Source: Bacteroidota bacterium | GTDB lineage: Bacteria > Bacteroidota > Bacteroidia > NS11-12g > UBA9320 | Length of the DNA: 64,000 nt | Assembly (NCBI GenBank): GCA_018700895.1 | Contig: JABIUV010000026.1 | Coordinates: forward strand, 62,001-126,000 | Reading direction: 5' to 3' | Shown: piece after piece, positions 18,073 through 27,457 of the stretch | Numbering within the stretch: position 1 is the stretch's first letter | Layout: every line of letters begins with the position of its first letter | The notes under the pieces: generated by a model | Told to the model about the DNA's origin: nothing | The model's input: the letters and a program-made list of their open reading frames with translations, nothing else | Databases searched by the model: none | Translations under genes and position numbers: made by a program

Positions 18073-19317
18073 ATGGATTTATTTGAAAAAATAGCTAAGA
18101 GGAAAAGTCCTTTGGGTCAGTATTCAGAAGATGCTCATCACTACTACACTTTCCCTAAGTTGGAAGGAGAACTTGCTCCACGTATGATGTTTAGAGGCAA
18201 AGAAGTACTTAATTGGAGTTTGAATAATTACCTTGGTTTGGGTAACCATCCAGACGTAAGAAAAGCAGATGCTGATGCTGCAGCAAATTGGGGTTGTGCT
18301 TACCCGATGGGTGCACGTATGATGTCCGGCAATACCGACTATCACGAACAGTTAGAACAGCAACTTGCTGAGTTTGAGCAAAAAGAAGATGCTATATTGC
18401 TCAATTTTGGGTACCAAGGTATCCTTTCGGCGATAGATGCATTGGTAGATAGAAGAGATGTTATCGTATATGATGCTGAATCTCATGCTTGTATCATAGA
18501 CGGCGTAAGACTACACCAAGGTAAGCGATTTGTATTTGGTCACAATGACATAGAAAGTCTAGAGACTCAACTACAACGTGCTACTAAAATGGCTGATGAA
18601 CAAGGGGGAGCCATATTGGTAATATCTGAAGGTGTCTTCGGAATGAGTGGAAACCAAGGAAAACTCAAAGAAATCGTCGCGTTGAAATCTAAGTTTGATT
18701 TCAGACTGATGGTAGATGATGCTCACGGATTTGGCACACTAGGGCCAAACGGAGAAGGAGCAGGCGTAGAACAAGGAGTTCAAGATGAAATAGATGTGTA
18801 CTTCTCCACGTTTGCCAAGTCAATGGCGAGCATCGGAGCATTCATAGCAGGAGATAAAATGATTATCAACTATTTGAGATATAGCATGCGTTCTCAAATT
18901 TTTGCTAAATCTTTACCTATGCCATTTGTAATTGGAGCATTGAAGCGTCTAGATATGCTAAGAAATGAACCACATCATAAAGCAAATCTTTGGAAAATAG
19001 TAGATGCACTCCAAGGTGGTTTAAAAGCAGAAGGTTTTAATATTGGGACCACTAGTTCTTGCGTTACACCTGTTATCTTACAAGGAAACGTGGCTGAGGC
19101 TACTCACCTTACACGCGACTTGAGAGAGAACTTCAGTATATTCTGCTCCATAGTAGTATATCCAGTAGTGCCTAAAGATGTTATTATGCTTAGATTAATT
19201 CCTACTGCGGCACATAGTTTGGCCGATGTAGAGGAAACCATCAAGGCGTTCCAAGACATAAAAGGTAAATTATTAGCTGGCGAATATAAAGCAGAGAAGC
19301 TAGCAGCGTTTAACTAA
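18073..19317 (+). CDS. spt: Serine palmitoyltransferase-like alpha-oxoamine synthase
   Basis: 414 residues, a PLP-dependent fold-type I enzyme of the alpha-oxoamine synthase family. Visible are the glycine-rich substrate region (NNYLGLGNHP), ESHACIIDG with the cofactor-stacking His, MVDDAHGFG (Asp binding the pyridine nitrogen) and STFAKS with the Schiff-base lysine at 249. Bacteroidota use this enzyme to condense serine with a fatty acyl-CoA as the first step of sphingolipid synthesis, and the length and N-terminal extension fit better than KBL or BioF, which are near 395 residues. Neither reaction can be excluded from sequence alone. The GTG of the helix-hairpin-helix gene follows after 12 bases. 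Confidence 0.75.
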   Translation: MDLFEKIAKRKSPLGQYSEDAHHYYTFPKLEGELAPRMMFRGKEVLNWSLNNYLGLGNHPDVRKADADAAANWGCAYPMGARMMSGNTDYHEQLEQQLAEFEQKEDAILLNFGYQGILSAIDALVDRRDVIVYDAESHACIIDGVRLHQGKRFVFGHNDIESLETQLQRATKMADEQGGAILVISEGVFGMSGNQGKLKEIVALKSKFDFRLMVDDAHGFGTLGPNGEGAGVEQGVQDEIDVYFSTFAKSMASIGAFIAGDKMIINYLRYSMRSQIFAKSLPMPFVIGALKRLDMLRNEPHHKANLWKIVDALQGGLKAEGFNIGTTSSCVTPVILQGNVAEATHLTRDLRENFSIFCSIVVYPVVPKDVIMLRLIPTAAHSLADVEETIKAFQDIKGKLLAGEYKAEKLAAFN

Positions 19318-19329
19318 GGTTTTATAATA

Positions 19330-20241
19330 GTGAGGAGAGTTTTCGAAAAACTTTTAAGCTATGTCGAAATATCGAATTTTGAAAGAGGAGGGCTTATGGC
19401 TCTCCTCTTTTCGTTGCTATTGGTTTCGGCTTATTACTACTACAAAAATAGCAGAGCTGCTGAACCACTCTATATAGATGAAACTGCCCTTGCCGCGTTT
19501 AGAAAACAAGTAGATAGTACTTTTGCTAAAGAAAAAGAGGATTACACCTATGGCGATAAACCCAATGCTAAAGTAGTAATGCCTGTTCGTCTTTTTAATC
19601 CCAATGCAGGTACAGCTTCAGCGTTGCAAAATAAAGGCGTCCCAAGATATATAGCTCAAGCAATAGTGAAATATCGCAATGCCGGAGGTAAGTTTAGATA
19701 TAAGTCTGATCTGGCTAAGCTTTATGTAATAGATGAGCAGCGTTACTACACTCTGGAACCTTATATAGATTTACCTGTCAAACCTAAGCGGGTAGTTTCA
19801 GATTCAAAGGAAGAAATATTTAAGAAGGATAGCGTGGTGGCTAGGAGGCCTATTGACATAAATACGGTGAGTGCTTCAGATTTGGAAAAACTGAGTGGAA
19901 TTGGTTCGTTTTACGCTCAAAAAATCACGGAGTATCTGGATAAGTTAGGCGGCTTTGTAAGTAGTGAACAACTCAATGAGGTGTTTGGAATGCGACCAGA
20001 GTCGGTTGATCAAATATCATCCTATTTTGAATATGGTGAAAATATTAAACAGAAGCATACCAACAGTGCTGGTTTTAAAGATTTAGTGGCCCACCCTTAC
20101 CTCACTTATAATGAAGTAAAAGCTATTGTAAATTACAGAGAGCAACACGACGGGTTTCATTCGGTATCTGAAATAATGACTCTTCATATTTTCAAGGGGA
20201 AAGACACTAGTCGCTTAATTCCTTATTTAGACCTAAACTAA
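19330..20241 (+). CDS. Membrane-anchored helix-hairpin-helix protein (ComEA-like)
   Basis: 303 residues from a GTG. One membrane helix (about 19-38) anchors the protein; the rest would lie outside the cytosol. Three helix-hairpin-helix units are visible: VPRYIAQAIVKYRNAGGKF, the ComEA-type DINTVSASDLEKLSGIGSFYAQKI and YNEVKAIVNYREQHDGF. These bind DNA backbone without sequence preference, as ComEA does during natural transformation. Similar proteins are widespread in Bacteroidota without proven competence roles, so DNA uptake is only a possibility. It follows the Spt-like gene closely. Confidence 0.75.
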   Translation: MRRVFEKLLSYVEISNFERGGLMALLFSLLLVSAYYYYKNSRAAEPLYIDETALAAFRKQVDSTFAKEKEDYTYGDKPNAKVVMPVRLFNPNAGTASALQNKGVPRYIAQAIVKYRNAGGKFRYKSDLAKLYVIDEQRYYTLEPYIDLPVKPKRVVSDSKEEIFKKDSVVARRPIDINTVSASDLEKLSGIGSFYAQKITEYLDKLGGFVSSEQLNEVFGMRPESVDQISSYFEYGENIKQKHTNSAGFKDLVAHPYLTYNEVKAIVNYREQHDGFHSVSEIMTLHIFKGKDTSRLIPYLDLN

Positions 20242-20296
20242 TTGGCTTTGAGCTTTTGTAGTAGGTATACTTGTATGCTTCTAAGAAGGAAATACA

Positions 20297-21436
20297 ATGA
20301 ACTTTATACACTCCGAAACACAAGAAATGATAAGACAAGCAGCTAGCGATTTTGCTACTAAGCATATAAGACCCCACGTAATGGAATGGGATGAGTCGCA
20401 GCATTTCCCTAGAGATTTATTTACCAAAATGGGTGAACAGGGGTTTATGGGTATCTTGGTGCCAGAAGAGTACGGAGGGTCCGGTTTAGGCTATTATGAG
20501 TACGCCGCCGTAGTAGATGAGATAGCTCAGGTATGTGGTTCGATTGGGCTCTCTACTGCAGCTCATAATTCGTTGTGTACGGGACATATATTATATCACG
20601 CTAATGAGGCTCAAAAACAAAAATATTTGCCAAAACTAGCTTCAGGAGAGCACTTAGGTGCTTGGGGACTTACAGAGCCCAATACTGGGAGCGATGCCCT
20701 ACGAATGAAAACCGTAGCCAAAAAAGTAGATGGTGGTTGGATGATTAATGGAGCTAAGAACTGGATAACACACGGAATTTCGGGAGATATTGCCGTAGTG
20801 CTTGCCCGCACGGGTGAGTTGCTCGACAGTAGAGGTATATCTGCCTTTATAGTGGAACGTGGCACTCTAGGTTTCAAAGGGGGTAAAAAAGAAAATAAAC
20901 TCGGTATGCGAGCATCCGAAACAGCCGAAATGATTTTCGAAGATTGCTTTGTACCAGACGAAAACTTGATAGGATTAGAGGGCGAGGGGTTTATACAAGC
21001 GATGAAAATACTTGATGGAGGACGAATTTCTATCGCAGCATTGTCGTTGGGTATTGCAAAAGGAGCCTACAAAGCTGCATTGGCATACAGTCAGGAGCGA
21101 GAGCAGTTTGGTAAATCTATTTCAGAATTTCAAGGCATTAGTTTCAAACTAGCAGATATGGCCACAGAGCTAGAGGCCTCTCAGCTATTGATAGATCAAT
21201 CATGCTTTTTGAAAAACGAAGACTTGCCTATGACCAAAGAAAGTGCAATGGCTAAATACTACGCATCAGAAGTGGCGGTAAAATCAAGTACGGAAGCTGT
21301 GCAGATATTTGGCGGATACGGCTATACGAAGGATTTTCCGGTAGAGAAATACTATAGAGACAGTAAGCTTTGCACTATAGGAGAGGGTACCTCCGAGATA
21401 CAAAAAATCGTAATATCTCGACAGATATTAAAATGA
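20297..21436 (+). CDS. Acyl-CoA dehydrogenase
   Basis: 379 residues, the usual length of short/medium-chain acyl-CoA dehydrogenases. FAD and substrate regions are seen as [15 protein letters not shown] and [11 protein letters not shown], the C-terminal domain as [21 protein letters not shown], and the catalytic glutamate in GEGTSEIQ. It oxidises acyl-CoA to trans-2-enoyl-CoA with electrons passed to ETF. Chain-length preference cannot be assigned. It stands alone on the plus strand between the HhH gene and rpsU. Confidence 0.9.
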   Translation: MNFIHSETQEMIRQAASDFATKHIRPHVMEWDESQHFPRDLFTKMGEQGFMGILVPEEYGGSGLGYYEYAAVVDEIAQVCGSIGLSTAAHNSLCTGHILYHANEAQKQKYLPKLASGEHLGAWGLTEPNTGSDALRMKTVAKKVDGGWMINGAKNWITHGISGDIAVVLARTGELLDSRGISAFIVERGTLGFKGGKKENKLGMRASETAEMIFEDCFVPDENLIGLEGEGFIQAMKILDGGRISIAALSLGIAKGAYKAALAYSQEREQFGKSISEFQGISFKLADMATELEASQLLIDQSCFLKNEDLPMTKESAMAKYYASEVAVKSSTEAVQIFGGYGYTKDFPVEKYYRDSKLCTIGEGTSEIQKIVISRQILK

Positions 21437-21487
21437 TGTAGTGCATTTGATAAAATTAGTATTAATTTTGCACTCCTTTTATAAAAC

Positions 21488-21676
21488 ATGTTACTAATAA
21501 ATCTAAAAGATACCGATACGATAGACAAGGCTCTAAAAAAGTATAAGAAGAAGTTTGAAAAAACTGGAGTTATCAAAGAGCTTAGAGAAAGACAGCAGTT
21601 TACAAAGCCATCTGTAACAAGAAGAAAGCAGATCATCAAAGCTAAGTACAAGCAGTCGCTCAATAATCCTAAGTAA
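21488..21676 (+). CDS. rpsU: Small ribosomal subunit protein bS21
   Basis: 62 basic residues, typical bS21: ALKKYKKKFEKTGVIKELRERQQF followed by a Lys-rich tail. It sits at the 30S platform near the anti-Shine-Dalgarno end of 16S rRNA and helps initiation. TAATTTTG at 21463-21470 is a likely -7 box. It begins the rpsU-xerC-hpf run that precedes the tRNA-tuf block in many Bacteroidota. Confidence 0.93.
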   Translation: MLLINLKDTDTIDKALKKYKKKFEKTGVIKELRERQQFTKPSVTRRKQIIKAKYKQSLNNPK

Positions 21677-21738
21677 TCATAGTCCTAATCAGGAGGCTGG
21701 AGACTATTCCAAAAGAATAGTGTACTTTAGTCGTTCGT

Positions 21739-22626
21739 ATGAGCGAATCTCTTGATTACATAGAGACATTTTATAACTACCTTCTCAAGGAGCGTAGTTA
21801 TAGTAGTAATACTGCTGTGGCATACCGTAAGGATGTCGAGCAGTATTTTTTGTTTACAGAAAGTTGGGACGTAGTCCCCGAAGTAAAACAAGTGCGAAAA
21901 TGGGTCCGCCAATTGATGCAGGATAGATTGAGCGAGAAATCAGTACACCGCAAAGTGAGCTCTGTAAGGGCGTATGCAGATTTCCTTTACCGCACTAATA
22001 TTATACAGGAGATACCTTCACTCACGCTCCAACTCCCCAAAATAAAAAAACGCATACCTGTATATATAAAAGAAGACGAGCTCAATGTGATGCTCAATAA
22101 TCTAGAGGACCAAGCGGTCGATTATGAATCTACTTTGGCTTATTGCCTGATTACCACCTTTTACCATACTGGCTTAAGACGGTCAGAACTTGTGAATTTG
22201 CTTTCGGACGATGTTTATCTTCACAAGAAAGAACTCAAAGTATTAGGCAAAGGAAATAAGGAGCGAATTGTACCTATTAGTAATGAGTTAAAACAGGTGT
22301 TTGAACGATATTTACGTGTCAAAGGTGAGGAGATAGGAGATACTAAATTATTTTTTTGTAACTTCGGAGGAACGAAATTGAAAGAAAAATGGGTGTATTC
22401 CTTAGTGAACGCTTTACTCTCGCAAACAACTGGCGAAAAAAAGAGCCCGCATATACTTAGGCATAGTTTTGCAACGCATTTGTTGCAAAATGGGGCGGAT
22501 ATTAACTCCATAAGAGAGTTGCTAGGGCACAGCAGCCTAAGCTCTACACAGATATATGCACATAATGATATAAAGAGACTCAAAGAGGTTTATCGAGATG
22601 CACATCCGTTTTCTGACGATAAATGA
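21739..22626 (+). CDS. xerC: XerC/XerD-type tyrosine recombinase
   Basis: 295 residues: N-terminal SAM-like DNA-binding domain (about 1-90) and catalytic domain. The active-site set is complete: Arg147 in TGLRRSE, Lys172 region in LGKGNKER, His238 and Arg241 in HILRHSF, His264 in LGHSS and Tyr273 in STQIYAH. Size and location between rpsU and the hibernation factor are those of the housekeeping Xer enzyme that resolves chromosome dimers at dif, not of a mobile-element integrase. Whether it is XerC or XerD is not clear. Confidence 0.88.
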   Translation: MSESLDYIETFYNYLLKERSYSSNTAVAYRKDVEQYFLFTESWDVVPEVKQVRKWVRQLMQDRLSEKSVHRKVSSVRAYADFLYRTNIIQEIPSLTLQLPKIKKRIPVYIKEDELNVMLNNLEDQAVDYESTLAYCLITTFYHTGLRRSELVNLLSDDVYLHKKELKVLGKGNKERIVPISNELKQVFERYLRVKGEEIGDTKLFFCNFGGTKLKEKWVYSLVNALLSQTTGEKKSPHILRHSFATHLLQNGADINSIRELLGHSSLSSTQIYAHNDIKRLKEVYRDAHPFSDDK

Positions 22627-22655
22627 AACATTAACCATTAAAACAGAACACAATT

Positions 22656-22955
22656 ATGAACACAGAGATTCAAGCTATTCATTTTAAAGCAGATCAGAAG
22701 CTAAAAGACTTTGTAGATATTAAACTCCAAAAACTAGAAACATTTTATGAAGACATTATAGATGCACAAGTTTTTTTGAAAATAGAAAACACTAGTGTGA
22801 AGGAAAATAAGATCGTAGAGATAAAACTTAATGCCAAGCACAATACCTTTATACAAAAAGAAACATCCATTACCTTCGAGGCTGCTACTGATATAGCGTT
22901 AGAAGCACTGAAAGTGCAGCTCAAAAGACATAAAGGAAAGCTAGCGGAACACTGA
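22656..22955 (+). CDS. hpf: Ribosome hibernation-promoting factor (short HPF/RaiA)
   Basis: 99 residues, starting QAIHFKADQKLKDFVDIKLQKLETFY, with the beta-alpha-beta-beta-beta-alpha layout of the S30AE family. The C-terminal dimerisation domain of long HPF is missing, so this is a short form. It binds the 30S decoding region in stationary phase and shuts down translation. It lies 29 bases after xerC and is probably co-transcribed with it. Confidence 0.88.
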   Translation: MNTEIQAIHFKADQKLKDFVDIKLQKLETFYEDIIDAQVFLKIENTSVKENKIVEIKLNAKHNTFIQKETSITFEAATDIALEALKVQLKRHKGKLAEH

Positions 22956-23021
22956 TTTAGTGGTATTTTCGGAATACGAGACTCAAAGACAAAAAAAACC
23001 ATAGATTTTTTTACCAAAGCA

Positions 23022-23051
23022 TTTGCACTTGTAAAAAAATTACTACCTTTG
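23022..23051 (+). promoter_or_regulatory. Promoter of the tRNA-Thr/Tyr/Gly operon
   Basis: TTTG (23022-23025), 18 bases, TACCTTTG (23044-23051): a full match to the Bacteroidota consensus. The first tRNA begins 73 bases downstream. Confidence 0.7.
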
Positions 23052-23124
23052 CCCACCTTAAAATAAGCAGGGATTATAAAAAGTATAATGTTCTTTGAAT
23101 CAACCCGCTCATTTTAAACATATT

Positions 23125-23197
23125 GCCGCCTTAGCTCAGTTGGTAGAGCAGCTGATTTGTAATCAGCCGGTCGTTGGTTCGAGTCCAATAGGCGGCT
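23125..23197 (+). tRNA. tRNA-Thr (anticodon TGT)
   Basis: 73 bases. The acceptor stem pairs GCCGCCT with AGGCGGC, the anticodon stem GCTGA/TCAGC encloses TTTGTAA with TGT, and the T arm has GGTTCGAGTCC. No CCA is encoded. Confidence 0.95.
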
Positions 23198-23210
23198 CTT
23201 TTTTTTATAT

Positions 23211-23294
23211 GGGGAGATACCAGAGCGGTCAAATGGGGCAGACTGTAAATCTGCTGCTTCGGCTACGTAGGTTCGAATCCTACTCTCCCCACCA
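23211..23294 (+). tRNA. tRNA-Tyr (anticodon GTA)
   Basis: A class II tRNA with a long variable arm. The acceptor stem pairs GGGGAGA with TCTCCCC, the anticodon stem GCAGA/TCTGC encloses CTGTAAA with GTA. Discriminator A is followed by an encoded CCA (23292-23294). Confidence 0.95.
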
Positions 23295-23318
23295 TAAAAA
23301 ATAAAGTAATATGTATAT

Positions 23319-23391
23319 GCGGGAGTAGCTCAGTTGGTAGAGCGACAGCCTTCCAAGCTGTAGGTCGCGGGTTCGAGCCTCGTCTCCCGCT
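23319..23391 (+). tRNA. tRNA-Gly (anticodon TCC)
   Basis: 73 bases. The acceptor stem pairs GCGGGAG with CTCCCGC, and the anticodon loop CTTCCAA holds TCC. No CCA is encoded. Confidence 0.95.
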
Positions 23392-23420
23392 CAATGCTTT
23401 TGAGTGAAAGCTCTGAAGCG

Positions 23421-23455
23421 TGCAATTTCCTTTTATAAGGTCCTTGCATTTTTTT
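23421..23455 (+). terminator. Terminator-like hairpin inside the tRNA cluster
   Basis: TGCAA/TTGCA (5 bp), a 3x3 internal loop and CCTT/AAGG (4 bp) around TTAT, followed by seven T. It lies 30 bases after tRNA-Gly and may end the first tRNA transcript before the tRNA-Thr-tuf unit. Confidence 0.5.
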
Positions 23456-23474
23456 AGTTTGGGCTAATTGGTGG

Positions 23475-23506
23475 TTTGTGCATTGCCTTTCTGCTTTATA
23501 CCTTAG
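23475..23506 (+). promoter_or_regulatory. Candidate promoter of tRNA-Thr(GGT)-tuf
   Basis: TTTG (23475-23478), 20 bases, TACCTTAG (23499-23506), one mismatch from TAnnTTTG. It lies downstream of the hairpin at 23421 and 31 bases before the tRNA. Confidence 0.4.
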
Positions 23507-23537
23507 ATACATATTGTTTGTTTATGTAAGCAAATAA

Positions 23538-23612
23538 GCCGACGTAGCTCAGGGGTAGAGCGTTTCCTTGGTAAGGAAGAGGTCGTGAGTTCAATTCTCA
23601 TCGTTGGCTCCA
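23538..23612 (+). tRNA. tRNA-Thr (anticodon GGT)
   Basis: The acceptor stem pairs GCCGACG with CGTTGGC (one G-T pair), and the anticodon loop TTGGTAA holds GGT. The discriminator T at 23609 is followed by an encoded CCA. tuf starts 36 bases later. Confidence 0.95.
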
Positions 23613-23647
23613 CATTTATTAAAAAGAAAGAATAATTAATTTTAATC

Positions 23648-24835
23648 ATGTCAAAAGCAACATTTGATCGTTCGAAAGAACACGTAAACATTGGAACTAT
23701 TGGACACGTAGATCACGGTAAAACTACCTTGACTGCAGCCATTAGTTCTGTACTGTCTAATCAAGGATTGGCAGAAAAAACAGATTTCGGTACTATCGAT
23801 TCTGCTCCAGAGGAAAAAGAAAGAGGTATCACCATTAACACTGCTCACATTGAGTATCAAACAGAAGCAAGACACTACGCACACGTAGATTGTCCTGGTC
23901 ACGCGGATTATGTAAAAAACATGGTCACGGGTGCTGCTCAAATGGATGGTGCTATACTTGTAGTTGCGGCTACTGATGGTCCTATGCCACAAACTAAAGA
24001 GCATATCCTTCTTGCTAGACAAGTTGGGGTGCCTAGATTAGTTGTTTTCATGAACAAAGTTGATATGGTAGATGACGAAGAGCTTCTAGAACTTGTTGAG
24101 ATTGAAATAAGAGAACTTTTAGGTTTCTATGAGTTTGACGAAGATAACACTCCTATCATTCAAGGATCTGCATTAGGTGCATTGAACGGCGATGATAAGT
24201 GGGTTGCTACTGTTCAGGAATTGATGAATGCTGTTGATTCTTGGATACCAGTTCCTCCACGTTTGACTGATCAGCCTTTCCTAATGCCAGTAGAGGATGT
24301 ATTCTCTATCACTGGTCGTGGTACGGTAGCTACAGGTAGAATAGAAAGAGGTATTATCAATGTAGGTGATGCAGTTGATATTGTAGGTATGGGTGCAGAA
24401 GATATGAAGTCTGTATGTACAGGAGTTGAGATGTTTAGAAAACTTCTAGACAGAGGGCAAGCTGGTGATAATGCTGGTATCCTTCTTAGAGGTATTGACA
24501 AAACAGATATCAAGAGGGGTATGGTAATCGTAGCTCCAGGTTCTGTTACTCCACATACTGAGTTCAAGGCTGAGATCTATGTATTGTCAAAAGAAGAAGG
24601 TGGACGTCACACTCCATTCTTTAATAAGTATCGTCCACAGTTCTACTTCAGAACTACTGACGTAACTGGTGAGATCAAACTTCCAGAGGGTACTGAAATG
24701 GTAATGCCAGGTGATAACGTAAGTATCACTGTTGAGCTTATCAATGCAGTAGCAATGGAAAAAGGGCTTAAGTTCGCTATCCGTGAAGGTGGTAGAACAG
24801 TAGGTGCTGGTCAAGTTACTGAAATAATCAAGTAA
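23648..24835 (+). CDS. tuf: Elongation factor Tu
   Basis: 395 residues. The GTPase motifs are present: [10 protein letters not shown] (P-loop), RGITI (switch I), DCPGHADY (switch II) and MNKVDMVDD (base specificity), followed by the two beta-barrel domains. It carries aminoacyl-tRNA to the ribosome. It is flanked by tRNA genes on both sides and followed by secE-nusG, the standard Bacteroidota block. Codon use is strongly biased, as expected of a highly expressed gene. Confidence 0.98.
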   Translation: MSKATFDRSKEHVNIGTIGHVDHGKTTLTAAISSVLSNQGLAEKTDFGTIDSAPEEKERGITINTAHIEYQTEARHYAHVDCPGHADYVKNMVTGAAQMDGAILVVAATDGPMPQTKEHILLARQVGVPRLVVFMNKVDMVDDEELLELVEIEIRELLGFYEFDEDNTPIIQGSALGALNGDDKWVATVQELMNAVDSWIPVPPRLTDQPFLMPVEDVFSITGRGTVATGRIERGIINVGDAVDIVGMGAEDMKSVCTGVEMFRKLLDRGQAGDNAGILLRGIDKTDIKRGMVIVAPGSVTPHTEFKAEIYVLSKEEGGRHTPFFNKYRPQFYFRTTDVTGEIKLPEGTEMVMPGDNVSITVELINAVAMEKGLKFAIREGGRTVGAGQVTEIIK

Positions 24836-24852
24836 TAATATATAAGGCACAA

Positions 24853-24926
24853 ACGGGTGTAGCTCAGCTGGCCAGAGCACTGGTCTCCAAAACCAGGTGT
24901 CGGGAGTTCGAATCTCTCCACCCGTG
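24853..24926 (+). tRNA. tRNA-Trp (anticodon CCA)
   Basis: 74 bases between tuf and secE. The acceptor stem pairs ACGGGTG with CACCCGT, the anticodon stem CTGGT/ACCAG encloses CTCCAAA with CCA. Discriminator G; no 3' CCA is encoded. Confidence 0.95.
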
Positions 24927-24939
24927 CAATTAACAAATA

Positions 24940-25137
24940 ATGAGTAGGATAGTAGAAATTTGGAAGGAGACAACTGACGAGTTGGTAAACAAGGTTACTT
25001 GGCCAACTTGGACAGAATTAAGAAGCAGTACCATAATTGTGGTCATAGCTTCCATTCTTTTTGCTCTTGTAATAATGCTTATAGATAAAGCATTTGGAGC
25101 ATTTATGAATGATTTCCTTTACAAAATAGTAGAGTAA
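24940..25137 (+). CDS. secE: Preprotein translocase subunit SecE
   Basis: 65 residues: an amphipathic N-terminal helix with ELVNKVTWPTWTELRSST, the conserved SecE cytosolic motif, then a single membrane helix (about 29-50). It clamps SecY in the Sec translocon. The ATG is 14 bases after tRNA-Trp and nusG follows after 22 bases. Confidence 0.93.
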   Translation: MSRIVEIWKETTDELVNKVTWPTWTELRSSTIIVVIASILFALVIMLIDKAFGAFMNDFLYKIVE

Positions 25138-25159
25138 GTTTTAAGGACGATAAAAAGTA

Positions 25160-25717
25160 ATGTTTAGCGAAAAAACAGTTCAAGACGAGTTTAGATGGTA
25201 CGTAGTGCGTGCTATAAGTGGCTCGGAGAAGAAAGTGAAGTCCATAATAGAGTCTGAGCTTGCGTACGCTAAACTTACGAAGTACGTTCCCGAGATACTT
25301 ATACCTACCCAGAAAGTTTTTGAAATTAAAAACGGAAAGAAAACTTCGAAGGAGAAGAGCTACTTCCCAGGATATATATTGATACATGCTCATCTAGTTG
25401 GGGAGGTAGTGCCTACTATTCGTGCCGTAAATGGTGTCGTGGGTTTTCTTGGTCAGGATGGAGAACCTGTGCCTATGAGACAAAGCGAAGTGAATCGAAT
25501 CTTCGGACAAGTTGATGAAAGCAACCAAGAAGGTGAAAGTGCTGTTAATCCTTATATCGTAGGAGAGTTTGTGAAAGTGACCGATGGTCCGTTTACGGGC
25601 TTTAGCGGAGTAATTGAAGAGGTGAACGAAGAGAAGAAGAAATTGAAAGTGATGGTGAAAATTTTCGGAAGAAAAACACCATTAGAACTAAATTACATAC
25701 AAGTAGAAAAAGAATAA
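25160..25717 (+). CDS. nusG: Transcription termination/antitermination factor NusG
   Basis: 185 residues: N-terminal NGN domain ([15 protein letters not shown] to the [10 protein letters not shown] region) and C-terminal KOW domain ([21 protein letters not shown]). It binds RNA polymerase over the main channel and couples transcription with Rho or the ribosome. It is part of the secE-nusG-rplK run with gaps of 22 and 5 bases. Confidence 0.96.
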   Translation: MFSEKTVQDEFRWYVVRAISGSEKKVKSIIESELAYAKLTKYVPEILIPTQKVFEIKNGKKTSKEKSYFPGYILIHAHLVGEVVPTIRAVNGVVGFLGQDGEPVPMRQSEVNRIFGQVDESNQEGESAVNPYIVGEFVKVTDGPFTGFSGVIEEVNEEKKKLKVMVKIFGRKTPLELNYIQVEKE

Positions 25718-25722
25718 GCTTT

Positions 25723-26166
25723 ATGGCTAAGCAAATAAAAGGTTACGTAAAATTACAGGTAAAAGGTGGAGCGGCAAATCCTGCACCTCCGGTAGGTCCA
25801 GCACTAGGTGCCAAAGGTGTAAATATCATGGATTTCTGTAAGCAGTTCAATGGTAGAACCCAAGACAAGGCTGGTAAAACATTGCCAGTTGTTATCACGG
25901 TATATCAAGATAATTCATTTGATTTTATCATCAAAACTCCTCCAGCGGCAGCTCAGATACTTGAGTCAACCAAAAAGAAGAGTGGATCTGCTGAGCCAAA
26001 TAGGGTAAAGGTAGCTAGTATGACTTGGGATCAAGTAAAGGCTATCGCTGAAGATAAAATGTCTGACTTAAATGCAATGACTGTAGGGTCTGCCATGAAA
26101 ATGGTAGCGGGTACTGCACGTAGTATGGGCGTAACTGTTACCGGACAGTTTCCGGAAGATAACTAG
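25723..26166 (+). CDS. rplK: Large ribosomal subunit protein uL11
   Basis: 147 residues with the uL11 hallmark [21 protein letters not shown] near the N-terminus and the RNA-binding C-terminal domain ([19 protein letters not shown]). It forms the GTPase-associated centre and is needed for RelA sensing of uncharged tRNA; a RelA/SpoT gene lies at the right edge of this window. Confidence 0.97.
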   Translation: MAKQIKGYVKLQVKGGAANPAPPVGPALGAKGVNIMDFCKQFNGRTQDKAGKTLPVVITVYQDNSFDFIIKTPPAAAQILESTKKKSGSAEPNRVKVASMTWDQVKAIAEDKMSDLNAMTVGSAMKMVAGTARSMGVTVTGQFPEDN

Positions 26167-26184
26167 GTTTATCGATTATAAACA

Positions 26185-26880
26185 ATGGGAAAATTAACAA
26201 AGAAAAGAAAAGAGGCTTTATCTAAATATGATAAGGATGCTCTTTACAGTCTTAAAGAGGCGTCGGAAATTGTGAAGAAAATCACAAATGCAAAATTCGA
26301 TTCTTCCGTAGACGTAGACGTGAAATTGGGTGTAGACCCAAGACAAGCAAATCAGATGGTAAGGGGTACTACCTCATTACCACACGGTATCGGTAAAGAA
26401 GTAAGAGTACTTGCTCTTGTTACTCCAGATAAGGAGCAAGAGGCTAAGGATGCTGGAGCCGACTTTGTAGGTTTGGATGAATACGTAACTAAGATAGAAG
26501 GCGGATGGCTTGATATTGATGTAATTATCACCATGCCTGCTGTAATGGGTAAAATTGGTAGGCTTGGACGTGTTTTAGGGCCGAGAAACTTAATGCCTAA
26601 TCCCAAAAGTGGAACAGTTACCATGGATATAGGGAAAGCTGTGACAGAAATCAAAGCAGGTAAGATTGATTTTAAAGTAGACAAGACGGGAATTATACAC
26701 ACAAGTGTAGGTAAGGTTTCTTTTGATGCGGATAAAATCTATGATAACGCAAAAGAATTGATAGATACACTCAACAGATTGAAACCAAGCTCAGCAAAAG
26801 GATTGTATTTTCAGAGTATAACATTATCTAGTACTATGAGCCCAGGCATCAAAGTAGATACTAAGGCATTAACTGTATAA
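26185..26880 (+). CDS. rplA: Large ribosomal subunit protein uL1
   Basis: 231 residues, full length. The uL1 signature is visible as [20 protein letters not shown]. It forms the L1 stalk that moves tRNA out of the E site, and in many bacteria it represses its own rplK-rplA mRNA. It sits 18 bases after rplK. Confidence 0.97.
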   Translation: MGKLTKKRKEALSKYDKDALYSLKEASEIVKKITNAKFDSSVDVDVKLGVDPRQANQMVRGTTSLPHGIGKEVRVLALVTPDKEQEAKDAGADFVGLDEYVTKIEGGWLDIDVIITMPAVMGKIGRLGRVLGPRNLMPNPKSGTVTMDIGKAVTEIKAGKIDFKVDKTGIIHTSVGKVSFDADKIYDNAKELIDTLNRLKPSSAKGLYFQSITLSSTMSPGIKVDTKALTV

Positions 26881-26899
26881 CCATTTAAAGAGTACAGAA

Positions 26900-27421
26900 A
26901 TGAACAAAAACGAAAAAAATGTAATAATAGATGAGTTGGTAGGCAACTTGAAAGAATATCAGTTTGTATATGTAACTGATAGTTCGAACCTATCTGCAAA
27001 TTCTAATAACAATTTGAGAAAGTTGTTACATAAAAACGGAGTTAAAATGCAGGTGATCAAAAATACTTTTGTACACCAGGCGTTAGAGAAAAGCGGCACC
27101 GAGTGGGGCGAGCTTAAAGACACGTTAAAAGGAACTACGGCACTCTTATTTGCTTCCAACCCGAAAGCACCTGCTATCGCGATAAAAGAGTTCCGCAAAA
27201 AGAGCGATAGACCGTTACTTAAAGGTGCTTACATTGACTCTGACATTTTCATTGGCGATGACCAACTAGGAGCTCTAGTTGATCTGAAGACAAGAGAAGA
27301 ACTTGTTGGAGAAATCATCGGACTGTTACGTTCGCCAGCAAACAACGTTGTATCTGCACTTCAATCAGGTGGAAATACAATCGCAGGATTGCTTAAGACG
27401 CTTTCAGAAAGAGAAAATTAA
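26900..27421 (+). CDS. rplJ: Large ribosomal subunit protein uL10
   Basis: 173 residues; the N-terminal rRNA-binding domain is recognisable (LKEYQFVYVTDSSNLSANSN, KVIKNTFVHQALE-like stretch), and the C-terminal helix (VVSALQSGGNTIAGLLKTL) holds the L12 dimers. It is the base of the stalk that recruits translation factors. rplL follows after 36 bases. Confidence 0.95.
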   Translation: MNKNEKNVIIDELVGNLKEYQFVYVTDSSNLSANSNNNLRKLLHKNGVKMQVIKNTFVHQALEKSGTEWGELKDTLKGTTALLFASNPKAPAIAIKEFRKKSDRPLLKGAYIDSDIFIGDDQLGALVDLKTREELVGEIIGLLRSPANNVVSALQSGGNTIAGLLKTLSEREN

Positions 27422-27457
27422 TTTATTACTAAAAACAAATTTTAAACAAAACAAACA

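Noticed and set aside
21739-23612. Integrase next to tRNA genes as a sign of a genomic island
   Set aside because: The recombinase has housekeeping XerC/D size and conserved position, and no direct repeats of a tRNA end or mobile genes were seen.
23095-23691. Small ORFs (69, 60 and 62 residues) over the tRNA cluster
   Set aside because: They are translations of tRNA genes, such as ALAQLVEQL and RFESYSP, which are well-known false ORFs.
24587-24973. 128-residue minus-strand ORF over tuf and tRNA-Trp
   Set aside because: It lies antisense to tuf and includes the tRNA-Trp complement (GGEIRTPDT), another common artefact.
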